Positions 14,644 to 24,069 of a DNA stretch of 51,786 nucleotides are shown piece after piece (within the stretch, counting starts at the first letter, position 1; every line of letters begins with the position of its first letter). This DNA comes from JAHRVQ01 sp964548025 (lineage in GTDB: Bacteria; Pseudomonadota; Gammaproteobacteria; Pseudomonadales; Azotimanducaceae). The notes beneath the pieces were generated by a model. That model searched no databases. It worked only from the letters and a program-made list of their open reading frames with translations, and was not told where the DNA came from. A program made the position numbers and the translations under genes. The stretch is from NCBI GenBank assembly GCA_964548025.1, contig CAZJRI010000018.1:1-51786 (forward strand). The letters are read 5' to 3'.

Positions 14644-17600
14644 ATGGTTGTCAGTACCGTTAATCTGGAAGATAAATACACAAAATCCGAAGGCCAGGTT
14701 TTTCTGACTGGCAGCCAGGCACTCGCAAGACTACCCATGCTGCAGCGAGACAGAGACCTTGCTGCAGGCCTCAATACAGCCGGTTTTATATCTGGATATA
14801 GAGGATCCCCTCTGGGAGGACTCGACAAGACACTGTGGCAGGCACAAGCTTTTCTGAAGTCTCATAAAATACACTTCCAACCCGGGGTAAATGAAGATCT
14901 AGCAGCGACCGCCGTGTGGGGTTCACAACAGGTTAACCTGTTTGAAGGAGCAGTCTACGATGGTGTCTTCGCGATGTGGTACGGCAAGGGCCCGGGAGTT
15001 GATCGATCAGGTGATGTCTTCAAGCATGCAAATCATGCTGGTACTTCAAGACACGGAGGTGTCCTGGTCATTGCCGGAGACGATCATGGTTGTAAGTCGT
15101 CGACGCTTCCGCATCAGACTGAATATGCATTTATCGATGCGATGATTCCCGTGCTCTATCCGTCCGGGGTTCAGGAAATAATTGATCTCGGACTATTCGG
15201 CTGGGCATTGTCTCGCTACAGCGGCTGTTGGGTCGCATTGAAAACCATAGCGGAAACCGTCGACGCCTCGTTTTCCACTGCAATCGATCAAGATCGAATC
15301 AGCATTGTTCAACCATCTGGTGTGCCACCTAATACCCATGTTAGGTGGCCGGACAAACCCCTTGAACAGGAACTCAGGCTACACAATGAGAGAACCGAAT
15401 CCGTTCTGTCTTTTGCGAGAGCAAACCAGCTCAATCGGATTACGATAAACAGCCCTAATCCCCGAATTGGCATCGTTTCCTGCGGCAAATCCTATCTGGA
15501 TGTACTTCAGGCACTACAGGATCTTGGTATCGACGACAGGCTGGCGGAAGAGATTGGTTTAAGGTTATATAAAGTCAGCATGTCCTGGCCACTCGAGCCA
15601 GATGGTATCCGGGATTTTGCATCAGGTCTGGATGAAGTGCTTGTTGTCGAGGAGAAACGAGGATTGATTGAGGACCAGCTAACAAGCCAGCTCTATAACT
15701 GGCAATCGAGTGTTCGACCGATCGTTCTCGGTAAAAGAGATCAGAGCGGTAACTGGTTGCTACCTGCCACTGGCGAGTTAACCCCGGCTGTGATTGCAAG
15801 AGCTATCGCCTCACGGGTAACCCGCTTCTTTACCAGTGAAACCATAGAACAGAGGCTGGCTTTTTTGATCGAGAAAGAAAAATACTTAAATCGGCCAAAA
15901 GAAATCATAGAAAGAACACCACATTTCTGTTCCGGGTGTCCTCACAATACTTCCACCCTGGTCCCACCAGGCAGCCGGGCCATGGGGGGGATTGGCTGCC
16001 ATTACATGGCTACCTGGATGGATCGACAAACTGATACTTTCACCCAGATGGGCGGTGAAGGCGCAACCTGGATTGGCCAGGCGCCGTTCACAAAGACTCG
16101 CCACGTCTTCCAGAATCTCGGCGACGGTACTTACTTCCACTCTGGTTTACTCGCCATCAGAGCAGCAGTTGCTGCCAACGCCAATATCACCTACAAGATT
16201 CTCTACAATGATGCGGTTGCCATGACCGGTGGACAGAAGGTTGATGGCAAACTCAGTGTAGAGAAGATTAGTCATCAACTGCACGGTGAAGGCGTTCAGC
16301 GTATTGCAATAGTCAGCGATGACGTTTCCAAATACTCCCCCTCTGCCTTCCCGTCGGGAACGACCATCTCCCATCGCGACGATTTCGACGAACTGCAAAG
16401 CAAACTCACGACCTATATCGGCACGTCAGTTCTCATCTACGACCAGACCTGTGCCGCAGAAAAACGCCGAAGACGAAAACGAGGCGTTTTGGAAGAGCCG
16501 GATGTCCTGCCTTTCATCAACACCCTTGTTTGTGAAGGCTGTGGCGATTGTGGTGTAGCCTCTAATTGCCTGTCAGTTGTGCCTCATGAAACCGAATATG
16601 GCAGAAAGAGGAAAATTGAGCAAAGCAGTTGCAACAAAGATATGAGTTGCATCAAGGGATTCTGCCCTGCCTTTGTTACTGTCAAAGGCGGGAACCTAAG
16701 ACAACCAAACCCCTCTGAAGGTAGATACGATTTTTCCACTTTGCCTGAACCGTCACTGCCGGAGTTCGAAGTTTCTTATGGGATGGTCATCGCCGGAGTC
16801 GGAGGTACAGGGGTCACGACACTCGGCGCAATACTGGGTATGGCTGCTCACCTGGAGAACAAGGGTGCATCTGTTCTCGACATGACAGGTTTGGCACAGA
16901 AATTTGGCGCTGTGATTACTCATCTGCAGGTTGCATCAAAACCAGCGGATATCTATGCATCAAGAATTGCCGCCGGAGGCGCGAACCTGGTAATCGGTTG
17001 CGATCTTGTGGTCGCGGCGTCGAATGATTCAATGGTGAAGGTCAACAGGGATCACGCTGCCGCTGTTATCAACAGCCATGAAGCAATGACTGCTGAATTC
17101 ACACGCGATCCGGATTCGATCTTTCCCGGTCAATCCATGAGAGACATCATCCGGGAATGCGTGGGCGAAGATAACATCCACTTCGTCAACTCGAGTAGCG
17201 CCGTTGAACAACTGTTGGGAGCGAGCATAAGCGCCAATCTCTTTTTAGCCGGATTTGCGTATCAGAAAGGATATATTCCGATAACTGCCGAGGCTATTGT
17301 CAGTGCCATAACGCTAAACGGATCAGCAGTCGATGAGAACATTCAGGCTTTTCAACTCGGGCGTCTGAACGCTCATGCACCTGAACTCATTCATGTACAG
17401 GCAGAACATGCAGCGACATGTTTGACGCTAAATGAAATAGTCACTGATCGTCATGAATATCTCTGTTCGTATCAGAGCAAATCTTATGCAGACAAATTCA
17501 GAACCAGAGTCAATCGCTTCTCTGCCGTGATGAACTCCGATCTGGCAACCGATCTGGCAAAAAACTACTTCAGAGTGCTGGCTTATAAAGATGAATACGA

Positions 17601-18072
17601 AGTAGCCCGGTTATACACAGACCCACGCTTCAAGGAGGCCATTGATCGACAGTTTGAAGGTGATTACAAAGTATCATTCCACCTGTCACCGCCGTTGATC
17701 GCACCGGTCAACGCACATTCGGGATTACCTGGAAAATTGAGATTTGGAAACTGGATGATGACAATATTCAGAATTCTGGCTTCGTTTAAGTTTCTGCGAG
17801 GTACCAGATTGGACCCCTTCGGATATACCGAGGATCGCAAGCTCGAATCTGATCTCATCAGATGGTACGAGACTATCATCAACGAATGCGAGCGACTTGG
17901 CACAGATGACAATCAGGATATTGTACGCAGATTAATCTGCCTGCCAGAGCACATTCGTGGATTCGGCCATGTTAAACGTGAAAGTGTCTGTCGTTCACAG
18001 GAAAACGCCATTCAACTACTTACCCAATTGGGTGTCGACGCCGATTCAATCGAGTCGATCAGAATGTTATAG
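14644..18072 (+). CDS. indolepyruvate ferredoxin oxidoreductase, fused large form
   Basis: A 1142-aa thiamine-diphosphate and Fe-S enzyme that oxidatively decarboxylates indolepyruvate or other aryl/branched 2-oxoacids to acyl-CoA, passing electrons to ferredoxin. Order: N-terminal pyruvate-oxidoreductase-type domain with SGYRGSPLGG (about 50), CSGCPHN near 430, and the TPP-binding region with GGEGATWIGQAPF. The cysteines CEGCGDCGVASNC near 630 and CNKDMSCIKGFC near 663 follow. The gamma-type domain begins at GVGGTGVTTLG near 719. The alpha, beta and gamma parts are fused, as in aerobic proteobacteria. GGGAG lies before ATG 14644. The 3' end meets the acyl-CoA dehydrogenase gene on the other strand with 6 bases of overlap. 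Confidence 0.9.
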   Translation: MVVSTVNLEDKYTKSEGQVFLTGSQALARLPMLQRDRDLAAGLNTAGFISGYRGSPLGGLDKTLWQAQAFLKSHKIHFQPGVNEDLAATAVWGSQQVNLFEGAVYDGVFAMWYGKGPGVDRSGDVFKHANHAGTSRHGGVLVIAGDDHGCKSSTLPHQTEYAFIDAMIPVLYPSGVQEIIDLGLFGWALSRYSGCWVALKTIAETVDASFSTAIDQDRISIVQPSGVPPNTHVRWPDKPLEQELRLHNERTESVLSFARANQLNRITINSPNPRIGIVSCGKSYLDVLQALQDLGIDDRLAEEIGLRLYKVSMSWPLEPDGIRDFASGLDEVLVVEEKRGLIEDQLTSQLYNWQSSVRPIVLGKRDQSGNWLLPATGELTPAVIARAIASRVTRFFTSETIEQRLAFLIEKEKYLNRPKEIIERTPHFCSGCPHNTSTLVPPGSRAMGGIGCHYMATWMDRQTDTFTQMGGEGATWIGQAPFTKTRHVFQNLGDGTYFHSGLLAIRAAVAANANITYKILYNDAVAMTGGQKVDGKLSVEKISHQLHGEGVQRIAIVSDDVSKYSPSAFPSGTTISHRDDFDELQSKLTTYIGTSVLIYDQTCAAEKRRRRKRGVLEEPDVLPFINTLVCEGCGDCGVASNCLSVVPHETEYGRKRKIEQSSCNKDMSCIKGFCPAFVTVKGGNLRQPNPSEGRYDFSTLPEPSLPEFEVSYGMVIAGVGGTGVTTLGAILGMAAHLENKGASVLDMTGLAQKFGAVITHLQVASKPADIYASRIAAGGANLVIGCDLVVAASNDSMVKVNRDHAAAVINSHEAMTAEFTRDPDSIFPGQSMRDIIRECVGEDNIHFVNSSSAVEQLLGASISANLFLAGFAYQKGYIPITAEAIVSAITLNGSAVDENIQAFQLGRLNAHAPELIHVQAEHAATCLTLNEIVTDRHEYLCSYQSKSYADKFRTRVNRFSAVMNSDLATDLAKNYFRVLAYKDEYEVARLYTDPRFKEAIDRQFEGDYKVSFHLSPPLIAPVNAHSGLPGKLRFGNWMMTIFRILASFKFLRGTRLDPFGYTEDRKLESDLIRWYETIINECERLGTDDNQDIVRRLICLPEHIRGFGHVKRESVCRSQENAIQLLTQLGVDADSIESIRML

Positions 18073-19281
18073 ACCCAGTACCATTTTTGCCATGATGTTT
18101 CGTTGGATTTCATTGGAACCGGCGTAAATGGAAACCTTGCGTGTATTGAAGTATGTCGGTGCTGCGACATTCGCATACTCAGGTCCAATCGGCTCAAAGT
18201 TAACGCCTTTGACGGACCCGGTATTATCAAACGGTACGGCATAGTTGCCAACAGCCTCAACCATCAGCTCAGTGAGTGCCTGCTGAAGTTCAGTGCCCTG
18301 ACATTTAAGGAGTGATGATTCAGGTCCAACATTCTTGCCCGTCGATATACTGCTCAGTATGCGCAGTTCGGTAAACTCCATGGCATGGATGTCAATCTCC
18401 ACCTGCGCCAGTTTATTCATGAATGAATCGTCTTCAGAGAGCAGACGTCCATCTGAGCCAAATTCAGTATCTGCAATCTCCCGGAGCCCCGCGAGACTTG
18501 CCTTCAATCCATGGGAATATGCATTTCCCCTCTCAAACTCAAGCAGGTATTTAGCATAGGTCCACCCTTTACCCGCTTCGCCAATAAGATTTTCGGCAGG
18601 CACCCTGACATCTTCGAAGTGAATTTCGTTTATTTCCTGACGACCCGGTGCAGGCCCATCAATCGTAACAATTGGCCGGACCTCGATACCCGGAGAATGC
18701 ATGTCAATCAGGAGAAAGGATATTCCCATCTGTCTGATTTCCTCTTCGCTGGTTCGAACAAGACAGAAAATCATGTCAGCATATTGGCCAAGGGTATTCC
18801 AGGTCTTACTGCCGTTAACAACATAGTGATCCCCATCAAGCACAGCTTTTGTCTTGAGGGAGGCAAGATCCGAACCTGAACCCGGCTCTGAATATCCCTG
18901 ACACCACCACTTATTTGTCGCAAGAATATCCGGCAGGAACTTCTCCTTCTGTTCTTCGGTGCCATATTTCATGATAACCGGCGCGACCATCGACAAACCA
19001 AAAGGCATGACGCCCAGGGTGTCGGCAGCAGCCATTTCAAGATCGAAGAGATATCGTTGAGTCGGAGTGAAAGAAGGGCCGCCGTATTCTGCTGGCCAAT
19101 TCAACCCAGCCCAACCTTTTTTGTGTAGCGCCTGCTGCCAGTAGACATGATCTTCTTTGTCTACATGACCATTGGCACTTCGCCTGTGACGCTGGCGCAT
19201 TTCTTCAGGATAATTATCCTTAATCCATTCACGGACCTCTTTTTGAAATACAAAATCTTCTTCACTAAATGTTAGATCCAT
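18067..19281 (-). CDS. acyl-CoA dehydrogenase
   Basis: An FAD enzyme that makes the alpha-beta double bond of an acyl-CoA. The 404-aa protein shows the flavin-binding GYSEPGSGSDLASL motif (about 127), WNTLGQYADMIFC, and the C-terminal YAGSNEIQRNIMAKMVLGL signature. It resembles the subfamily used for pimeloyl-CoA, steroid side chains and other bulky acyl groups (LLEFERGN present). The exact substrate is unknown. It follows a second acyl-CoA dehydrogenase gene after 74 bases, on the same strand, and probably belongs to the same operon. Confidence 0.87.
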   Translation of the reverse strand: MDLTFSEEDFVFQKEVREWIKDNYPEEMRQRHRRSANGHVDKEDHVYWQQALHKKGWAGLNWPAEYGGPSFTPTQRYLFDLEMAAADTLGVMPFGLSMVAPVIMKYGTEEQKEKFLPDILATNKWWCQGYSEPGSGSDLASLKTKAVLDGDHYVVNGSKTWNTLGQYADMIFCLVRTSEEEIRQMGISFLLIDMHSPGIEVRPIVTIDGPAPGRQEINEIHFEDVRVPAENLIGEAGKGWTYAKYLLEFERGNAYSHGLKASLAGLREIADTEFGSDGRLLSEDDSFMNKLAQVEIDIHAMEFTELRILSSISTGKNVGPESSLLKCQGTELQQALTELMVEAVGNYAVPFDNTGSVKGVNFEPIGPEYANVAAPTYFNTRKVSIYAGSNEIQRNIMAKMVLGL

Positions 19282-19355
19282 GGTCGTTCCATCTCAGAAT
19301 TTGGGTTGAACAATTTGACCATTTTATTATAAAGCACTCAGAAAAGGATGACCTC

Positions 19356-20981
19356 TCAGGCGTTTTCAACCAGGCTCCTGCCCACCACCTTCAGTGCCAG
19401 CGTCTCCTCTGTGCCTTCGAAAATCGACAGGACACGCGCATCAAGCCAATATCTACTCACGGAAGTTTCCTCCGCGTATCCCATGCCACCGTGAATCTGC
19501 ATACTCTCCCGGGTAATCCACTCCGCCGCCTTGCATGCCAATAACTTCACTAGGCTGGCCTCCATCTGCCCCTTGCCTTCGTTCATCATCCTGCCAACCG
19601 CGTAGGTATATTGCCTGCAAGCGACCAGATAAGCAGCCATACGGGCAATCTTGGCTTGTGTAAGGCCGTAGCTCGAAATCGGTTCACCGAATACTTTTCT
19701 GTCATTGGCATAGCTGATCGCTTTCTCATAGGCAGCCTGCATAATACCGCAGGCTCGAGCAGCAGTCTGAATTCTGCCACCCATAAATCCACGCATCGTG
19801 AAATAGAAACCCCGGCCTAATCCCTGACTTTCGCCAATGACATTTGAGTCCGGTACGAAGAAATCATCGAAGAACAACTGATAGGTATGCATGCCCCGAT
19901 ATCCTATGGTCGAAATAGCAGTACCAATTAACCTGCCCCCATCTGGCTGTTCAAATTCAAATTGATGATCATCCGTTGAAGATTTTTCACACATAAAAAG
20001 GCTCAGACCCCTGTGGCCCAGTGACAGATCGGGATTTGTCCTCGCCAGAACCAGCAATACACCCGCCTTACCCGCAAACGTACTAAACGCCTTTTCACCG
20101 CTGAGCAACCAACCCCCATCCACCTGGGTGGCCTTGAGTCTCATTGAAGCGACATCAGATCCATAGTCAGGCTCAGTGATTGCTATACCGCACAACGGGT
20201 CTCCATTGGCCAGTTTCGGCAACCAATGGGATTTTTGTGCATCTGTTCCACCTTCGAGCAATGCCCGGGCCATAATCTCAGGTCTGGTTATGANNNNNNN
20301 NNNGCTGCCTGCGCCACCAAGAGAAGCCCTGGAAAGTTCCTCTGTGACCACAATCATGCCGAGATTGTCTTCATGTTCATCAGGTAGCAGGCCGCCGAAC
20401 CGCTCAGGTACCGATAACCCAAAGCAACCCAGTTCTTTCAATCCCTCAAGAATCTGATCAGGTATCATAAGGTCACTTCTGTGAATGCGTTCAGCGAGCG
20501 GCTCAACTACCTCGTTTGCAAATTGCCTGAAGGTATCAGCCATCAACTGTTTTTCTTCTTCCAAACCTCTCTGGCCGATATCCCCCGCTGATGTTGCCAG
20601 CGACTTGCCCAGTTGACTTAATGAATCTTTGGACAGTTGCTCACTCAGAAAATCAGAAACGTCGGTGCCAAGATCAAAGTCAGATGCAGACAGTCCAATA
20701 TCACCCGGCGCCCTGTTCAATCGCGCAAGCGTTGCGCTTATCACCTCTGCAGAAAAAAGGTCAGCTAGTTTTTTCTCTTCATCGCCACTTCCCTCCGCAA
20801 ATTCCTGGAGATTCAGGGCGCTTCTGATTTCGGCGTAGCTCACTGCCAGGTCGTATATAGCCTGTTGGTGATCATCCAGTCTCGCGGTCACAACTTTTTG
20901 ATTGGCCGTTGTTTCCGTCTTTATATACGACAAACCCCGGTTGATAAGATCTTCACATTGTTTTAATAATGTTATTGTCAC
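19356..20981 (-). CDS. acyl-CoA dehydrogenase with N-terminal extension, methylsuccinyl-CoA dehydrogenase-like
   Basis: About 541 aa. The catalytic acyl-CoA dehydrogenase part begins near residue 145 (EEKQLMADTFRQFANEVV) and includes AITEPDYGSDVASM, GGRIQTAARACG, QIHGGMGYAEE and the closing FEGTEETLALKVVGR. The extra helical N-terminal domain of about 140 residues is a known trait of (2S)-methylsuccinyl-CoA dehydrogenases of the ethylmalonyl-CoA pathway; that substrate is inferred only. A 10-base N gap (20294-20303) lies inside, in frame, near GGAGS-ITRPEIMARA. Start is a GTG overlapping the stop of the upstream aldolase gene (GTGA), so the two are translationally coupled. Confidence 0.85.
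   Translation of the reverse strand: MTITLLKQCEDLINRGLSYIKTETTANQKVVTARLDDHQQAIYDLAVSYAEIRSALNLQEFAEGSGDEEKKLADLFSAEVISATLARLNRAPGDIGLSASDFDLGTDVSDFLSEQLSKDSLSQLGKSLATSAGDIGQRGLEEEKQLMADTFRQFANEVVEPLAERIHRSDLMIPDQILEGLKELGCFGLSVPERFGGLLPDEHEDNLGMIVVTEELSRASLGGAGSXXXXITRPEIMARALLEGGTDAQKSHWLPKLANGDPLCGIAITEPDYGSDVASMRLKATQVDGGWLLSGEKAFSTFAGKAGVLLVLARTNPDLSLGHRGLSLFMCEKSSTDDHQFEFEQPDGGRLIGTAISTIGYRGMHTYQLFFDDFFVPDSNVIGESQGLGRGFYFTMRGFMGGRIQTAARACGIMQAAYEKAISYANDRKVFGEPISSYGLTQAKIARMAAYLVACRQYTYAVGRMMNEGKGQMEASLVKLLACKAAEWITRESMQIHGGMGYAEETSVSRYWLDARVLSIFEGTEETLALKVVGRSLVENA
20294..20303. other. assembly gap (10 N)
   Basis: Ten undetermined bases inside the acyl-CoA dehydrogenase gene. The frame is kept across the gap, but the true length is probably not 10. 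Confidence 0.95.
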
Positions 20982-22369
20982 TCACCGCTCCTGGTTCGAT
21001 TTTCAACTATCTGCATAAAAGATCGATTATTGAACTCTTCAAGCGTCAAGCCCGTCGCCAGTGCGTCGTCTTCGGTCAAGGCTCCGCAATTCATGCCATT
21101 GACAAAAAAGTTCACGAGTCCCTGGCCGGTTGCCGCGTCGTCAAACGTATTGCCTACCAGTGAGGCTTGTGCTGCCTTGTCGATAAAGGTCCTAAGCCTG
21201 TCACTCGAAGCCTCAAGACCAGTCAGGAAAAAGTAATATACCGCAGCGAATCGAATCGGGATTTGAGCAGGGTTCAGGTCCCACCCCTGATAGATTCCCT
21301 GTTTCATTGAATGAAGAATATTATCAAAGTGCAATTTCCACGCGGCATAAACAATCCGTTGGTTTTCTGCTATTTCAGCTTCCGTCAGCCCATCACCCCT
21401 GTTAGGTGCAATAGGCATGATATTGGTGATCCCGTCGGAGATAGCCACTTCGGTACCCATGACGCTCGCAATCATCATTTGTCTGGCAAAATCGGCTGCT
21501 GGATGCATGTGACTCTGAAAGGTAGATGCGATATTACAGGTCGCCGTATAATCAAAGGTGCCAAGAATGAGGCAGGTCACCCTGTCTCTACCGGCAGCGA
21601 CTATTTCAGGTAGACCGGAATGTCCCTTGTCGTTGAACAGGCTCTGCACATTCTCCAGCATTAAATCTATTTTCACTGAACCAGCGGGAAGGTTGTTCTC
21701 CGCTTCAAGCAGGTCAAGATAATCACACAAGACATCTACCTGTACTGGTGAGATCACCTTGGGTAGCGTGACAAGGAAATTATCAGGTAATTGACCATCT
21801 GTTAGTTTTAGCAGGGTAGAAAGAAAGATATCGAGTGTTCTGAAGGCCCTGTGTTTAGCCTCCTCCGTTAGCGACTTGATTCTAATGCCGACGAATGGCG
21901 GGAGTTGCTGACTGAGGTATCCTTCTGCCATTGCCTCAGCCGCACTTATCGCATGGCCATCTTCCTCTTCGTCGCTTCTCGAACCGTAGCCATCCTCGAA
22001 ATCGACCCTATGGTCTTCAATTGGCTCACTCTCAAGTTTGGCTAATACTCTCTCGAACACCGTCTTTGCAATCCAGGTAGGTGAGCCAAATTCTGAATTC
22101 GCACCTGAACTGACGGTTTCATGTCCATCAAATTCAAGGACTTCTGCCAGTTTGACATAGTCTTCTGCATAACTATTAAAGTGCCGCAAAGCAAGATTTG
22201 ATATTTTCTGTGCGGCACCTATTTTATAAAGGTTCGCGCCGCCATATAGCGTATGAACCGGTTGACGTTCTGATTTCAAACCCGGAAATCGAGCTTCGAA
22301 TCTTTGGTTTGCCTGTGTCAGGCGATCTAGGAGTGGCGCCAGTTTGGCATCTTCAAGTGTCTGTTGCAC
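20978..22369 (-). CDS. HpcH/HpaI (CitE-like) aldolase superfamily protein
   Basis: A 463-aa TIM-barrel protein. The metal-binding acidic motif RVDFEDGYGSRSDEEEDG sits near residue 120. GIRIKSL, DLMLENVQSLF and VTCLILGTFDYTATCN follow in the order of the citrate-lyase-beta/malyl-CoA-lyase superfamily. It is longer than classical CitE or Mcl proteins and lies closest, in my judgement, to the poorly described DUF6986-type aldolases. The reaction is therefore unknown; cleavage or formation of a C-C bond next to a carboxylate is expected. It opens an operon with two acyl-CoA dehydrogenases. GTG 22369 has only a weak ribosome binding site. Confidence 0.72.
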   Translation of the reverse strand: MQQTLEDAKLAPLLDRLTQANQRFEARFPGLKSERQPVHTLYGGANLYKIGAAQKISNLALRHFNSYAEDYVKLAEVLEFDGHETVSSGANSEFGSPTWIAKTVFERVLAKLESEPIEDHRVDFEDGYGSRSDEEEDGHAISAAEAMAEGYLSQQLPPFVGIRIKSLTEEAKHRAFRTLDIFLSTLLKLTDGQLPDNFLVTLPKVISPVQVDVLCDYLDLLEAENNLPAGSVKIDLMLENVQSLFNDKGHSGLPEIVAAGRDRVTCLILGTFDYTATCNIASTFQSHMHPAADFARQMMIASVMGTEVAISDGITNIMPIAPNRGDGLTEAEIAENQRIVYAAWKLHFDNILHSMKQGIYQGWDLNPAQIPIRFAAVYYFFLTGLEASSDRLRTFIDKAAQASLVGNTFDDAATGQGLVNFFVNGMNCGALTEDDALATGLTLEEFNNRSFMQIVENRTRSGE

Positions 22370-22494
22370 GGTCGCATCTCATGGAAAAACGCCAATACTA
22401 AACTAATCACCCGCTGTCGACATCAGTTCCATCCAGTCCCGGATCAATAAAACCGTACTATACTTCTTATGCAACCAAGGGAATGGTGAGAAAG

Positions 22495-22767
22495 ATGGAT
22501 AATGATATTCACAACTGGTACGAACACCTCGTCTTCGAAAAACTGGCAGATGTTTCACAGGCTGACCCCAAATGGGATGAAGACAATCTATCCGATATTG
22601 CATGCATCGCGCTGAATCACTTGCCACCACGCTATGTCAGACATACCGTCGATATGAGTTTCTATACATCTCCTCAGGAGAAGTCGGAAATGGCAGAACG
22701 GATAGATGTAGCGGTCAGACATGCTATTGACCACATTCAGAACCATGCATTGAACAAATCCGCCTGA
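22495..22767 (+). CDS. ComFB family protein
   Basis: A small cytoplasmic protein of about 90 aa. WYEHLVFEKLADV at the N-terminus and the central CIALNHLPPRYVRH are the signature of the late-competence ComFB family (PF10719). The usual zinc-binding cysteines are largely absent here (single Cys in IACIALN). Members are found near motility and competence genes, and ComFB proteins have been reported to bind c-di-GMP. ATG 22495 follows GGTGAG; ATG 22483 is an alternative with AAGGGA directly in front. No competence genes are adjacent. Confidence 0.75.
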   Translation: MDNDIHNWYEHLVFEKLADVSQADPKWDEDNLSDIACIALNHLPPRYVRHTVDMSFYTSPQEKSEMAERIDVAVRHAIDHIQNHALNKSA

Positions 22768-22811
22768 CAAATTACCTGCTTAAGGGACCTTGTACCTGGT
22801 AACTCGAACCA

Positions 22812-22853
22812 GGCAATTTGAATTGGGCAATTTGAATTGGACAATTTGAATTG
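22812..22853. repeat. three tandem copies of a 14-bp unit
   Basis: GGCAATTTGAATTG occurs at 22812-22825 and 22826-22839; a third copy at 22840-22853 has one base changed. Each unit carries CAATT and AATTG arms two bases apart, so each copy is itself a near-palindrome. Upstream, CCTGGT and ACCAGG (about 22796-22814) form another inverted repeat. The array lies 61 bases before the TTG start of the aminotransferase gene. Confidence 0.75.
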
Positions 22854-22914
22854 GACCCACCATCACATTAAAGTGGCTGGCTGAACCTAGACGACGAATT
22901 AACAAGGAATTCGC

Positions 22915-24069
22915 TTGCCACAACTCACCAGTAAACTACCCGGTGTCGGAACCACTATATTTACCATCATGTCGAAGATGGCAGCCGACTACGATGCGAT
23001 CAATCTCTCGCAGGGCTATCCCGATTATTCCGTTCCCAAACCCTTGCTCGAAATGCTGACCCGATATCTGAATGAAGGATATAACCAGTACCCGCCGATG
23101 ATCGGCGTACCCTACCTGCGTGAACAGATCGCCAAGAAGGTCAGAAATCTATATGCCGCCGAGATTGATCCTGATGATGAGATTACCGTAACCTCTGGCG
23201 CAACTGAGGCGATATTTGTCGCGCTGCAGGCCGTGGTCCATCCGGGAGATGAGGTTATCGTTTTCGATCCGGCATATGATTCTTATGAGCCATCCGTCAC
23301 CCTGGCTCAGGGTAAAACCATTCATCTGCCTCTGGATAATCACTTCAGAATCAACTGGAATGTCCTCAAAGATGCCATCACATCCAGGACCCGTGCCATT
23401 ATCGTTAACTCACCTCACAATCCGACAGGCAGCATCCTTCATGCTGAAGACCTTCTGAAGCTGGCTTCTCTTACCAGGGATAAAAACATCTATGTGATAT
23501 CTGATGAGGTATACGAGCATATGGTATTCGACAATGCCAACCATCACAGTCTGCTCACAAATGATGAACTGCGAAATAAAACGTTTGTAATCTCGTCCTT
23601 TGGTAAAACCTATCATGCGACAGGATGGAAGGTCGCTTACTGTATTGCGCCACCGGCAATGACCAGCGAGTTTAGAAAAATACATCAATTTGTAACCTTC
23701 ACGACTCATACGCCAACCCAGTGGGCGCTCGCTGAATATATGGAACAATGCCCTGAACATTATTTAGATCTGCCAACTTTCTACCAGGGTAAAAGAGACC
23801 TCTTCCTTGAACTGCTCGCTGATACCGGATTTGGATTAGTACCATCAGAAGGCACTTACTTTCAGCTCGCAGATTATTCTTCGCTTTCAGATCTGAATGA
23901 TGTCGAATTCGTAAACCACCTCACACAGAATGTTGGCGTAGCAGCAATTCCTGTCTCGGTATTTTACGAGGTTCCACCAGATACCCGCATCATTCGATTC
24001 TGTTTCGCCAAAGACGACGACACACTTAAACTAGCCAGTCAGAAACTCGGCAAGTTGAAGGTCCAATGA
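22915..24069 (+). CDS. methionine/glutamine-type aminotransferase, YbdL-like
   Basis: A PLP-dependent fold type I transaminase of 384 aa, very like E. coli YbdL, which prefers methionine, histidine and aromatic amino acids. LPGVGTTIFTIMS and NLSQGYPDY open the protein. SPHNPTG carries the PLP-binding Asn region and SDEVYEHM follows. The Schiff-base Lys is near 232 in SSFGKTYHATGWK. The substrate-binding Arg is in IIRFCFAK. TTG 22915 has AAGGA 6 bases upstream. The stop overlaps the next ATG (ATGA), coupling it to an omega-amidase; together these fit recycling of 2-oxo-methylthiobutyrate and the glutamine amino donor. Confidence 0.9.
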   Translation: MPQLTSKLPGVGTTIFTIMSKMAADYDAINLSQGYPDYSVPKPLLEMLTRYLNEGYNQYPPMIGVPYLREQIAKKVRNLYAAEIDPDDEITVTSGATEAIFVALQAVVHPGDEVIVFDPAYDSYEPSVTLAQGKTIHLPLDNHFRINWNVLKDAITSRTRAIIVNSPHNPTGSILHAEDLLKLASLTRDKNIYVISDEVYEHMVFDNANHHSLLTNDELRNKTFVISSFGKTYHATGWKVAYCIAPPAMTSEFRKIHQFVTFTTHTPTQWALAEYMEQCPEHYLDLPTFYQGKRDLFLELLADTGFGLVPSEGTYFQLADYSSLSDLNDVEFVNHLTQNVGVAAIPVSVFYEVPPDTRIIRFCFAKDDDTLKLASQKLGKLKVQ

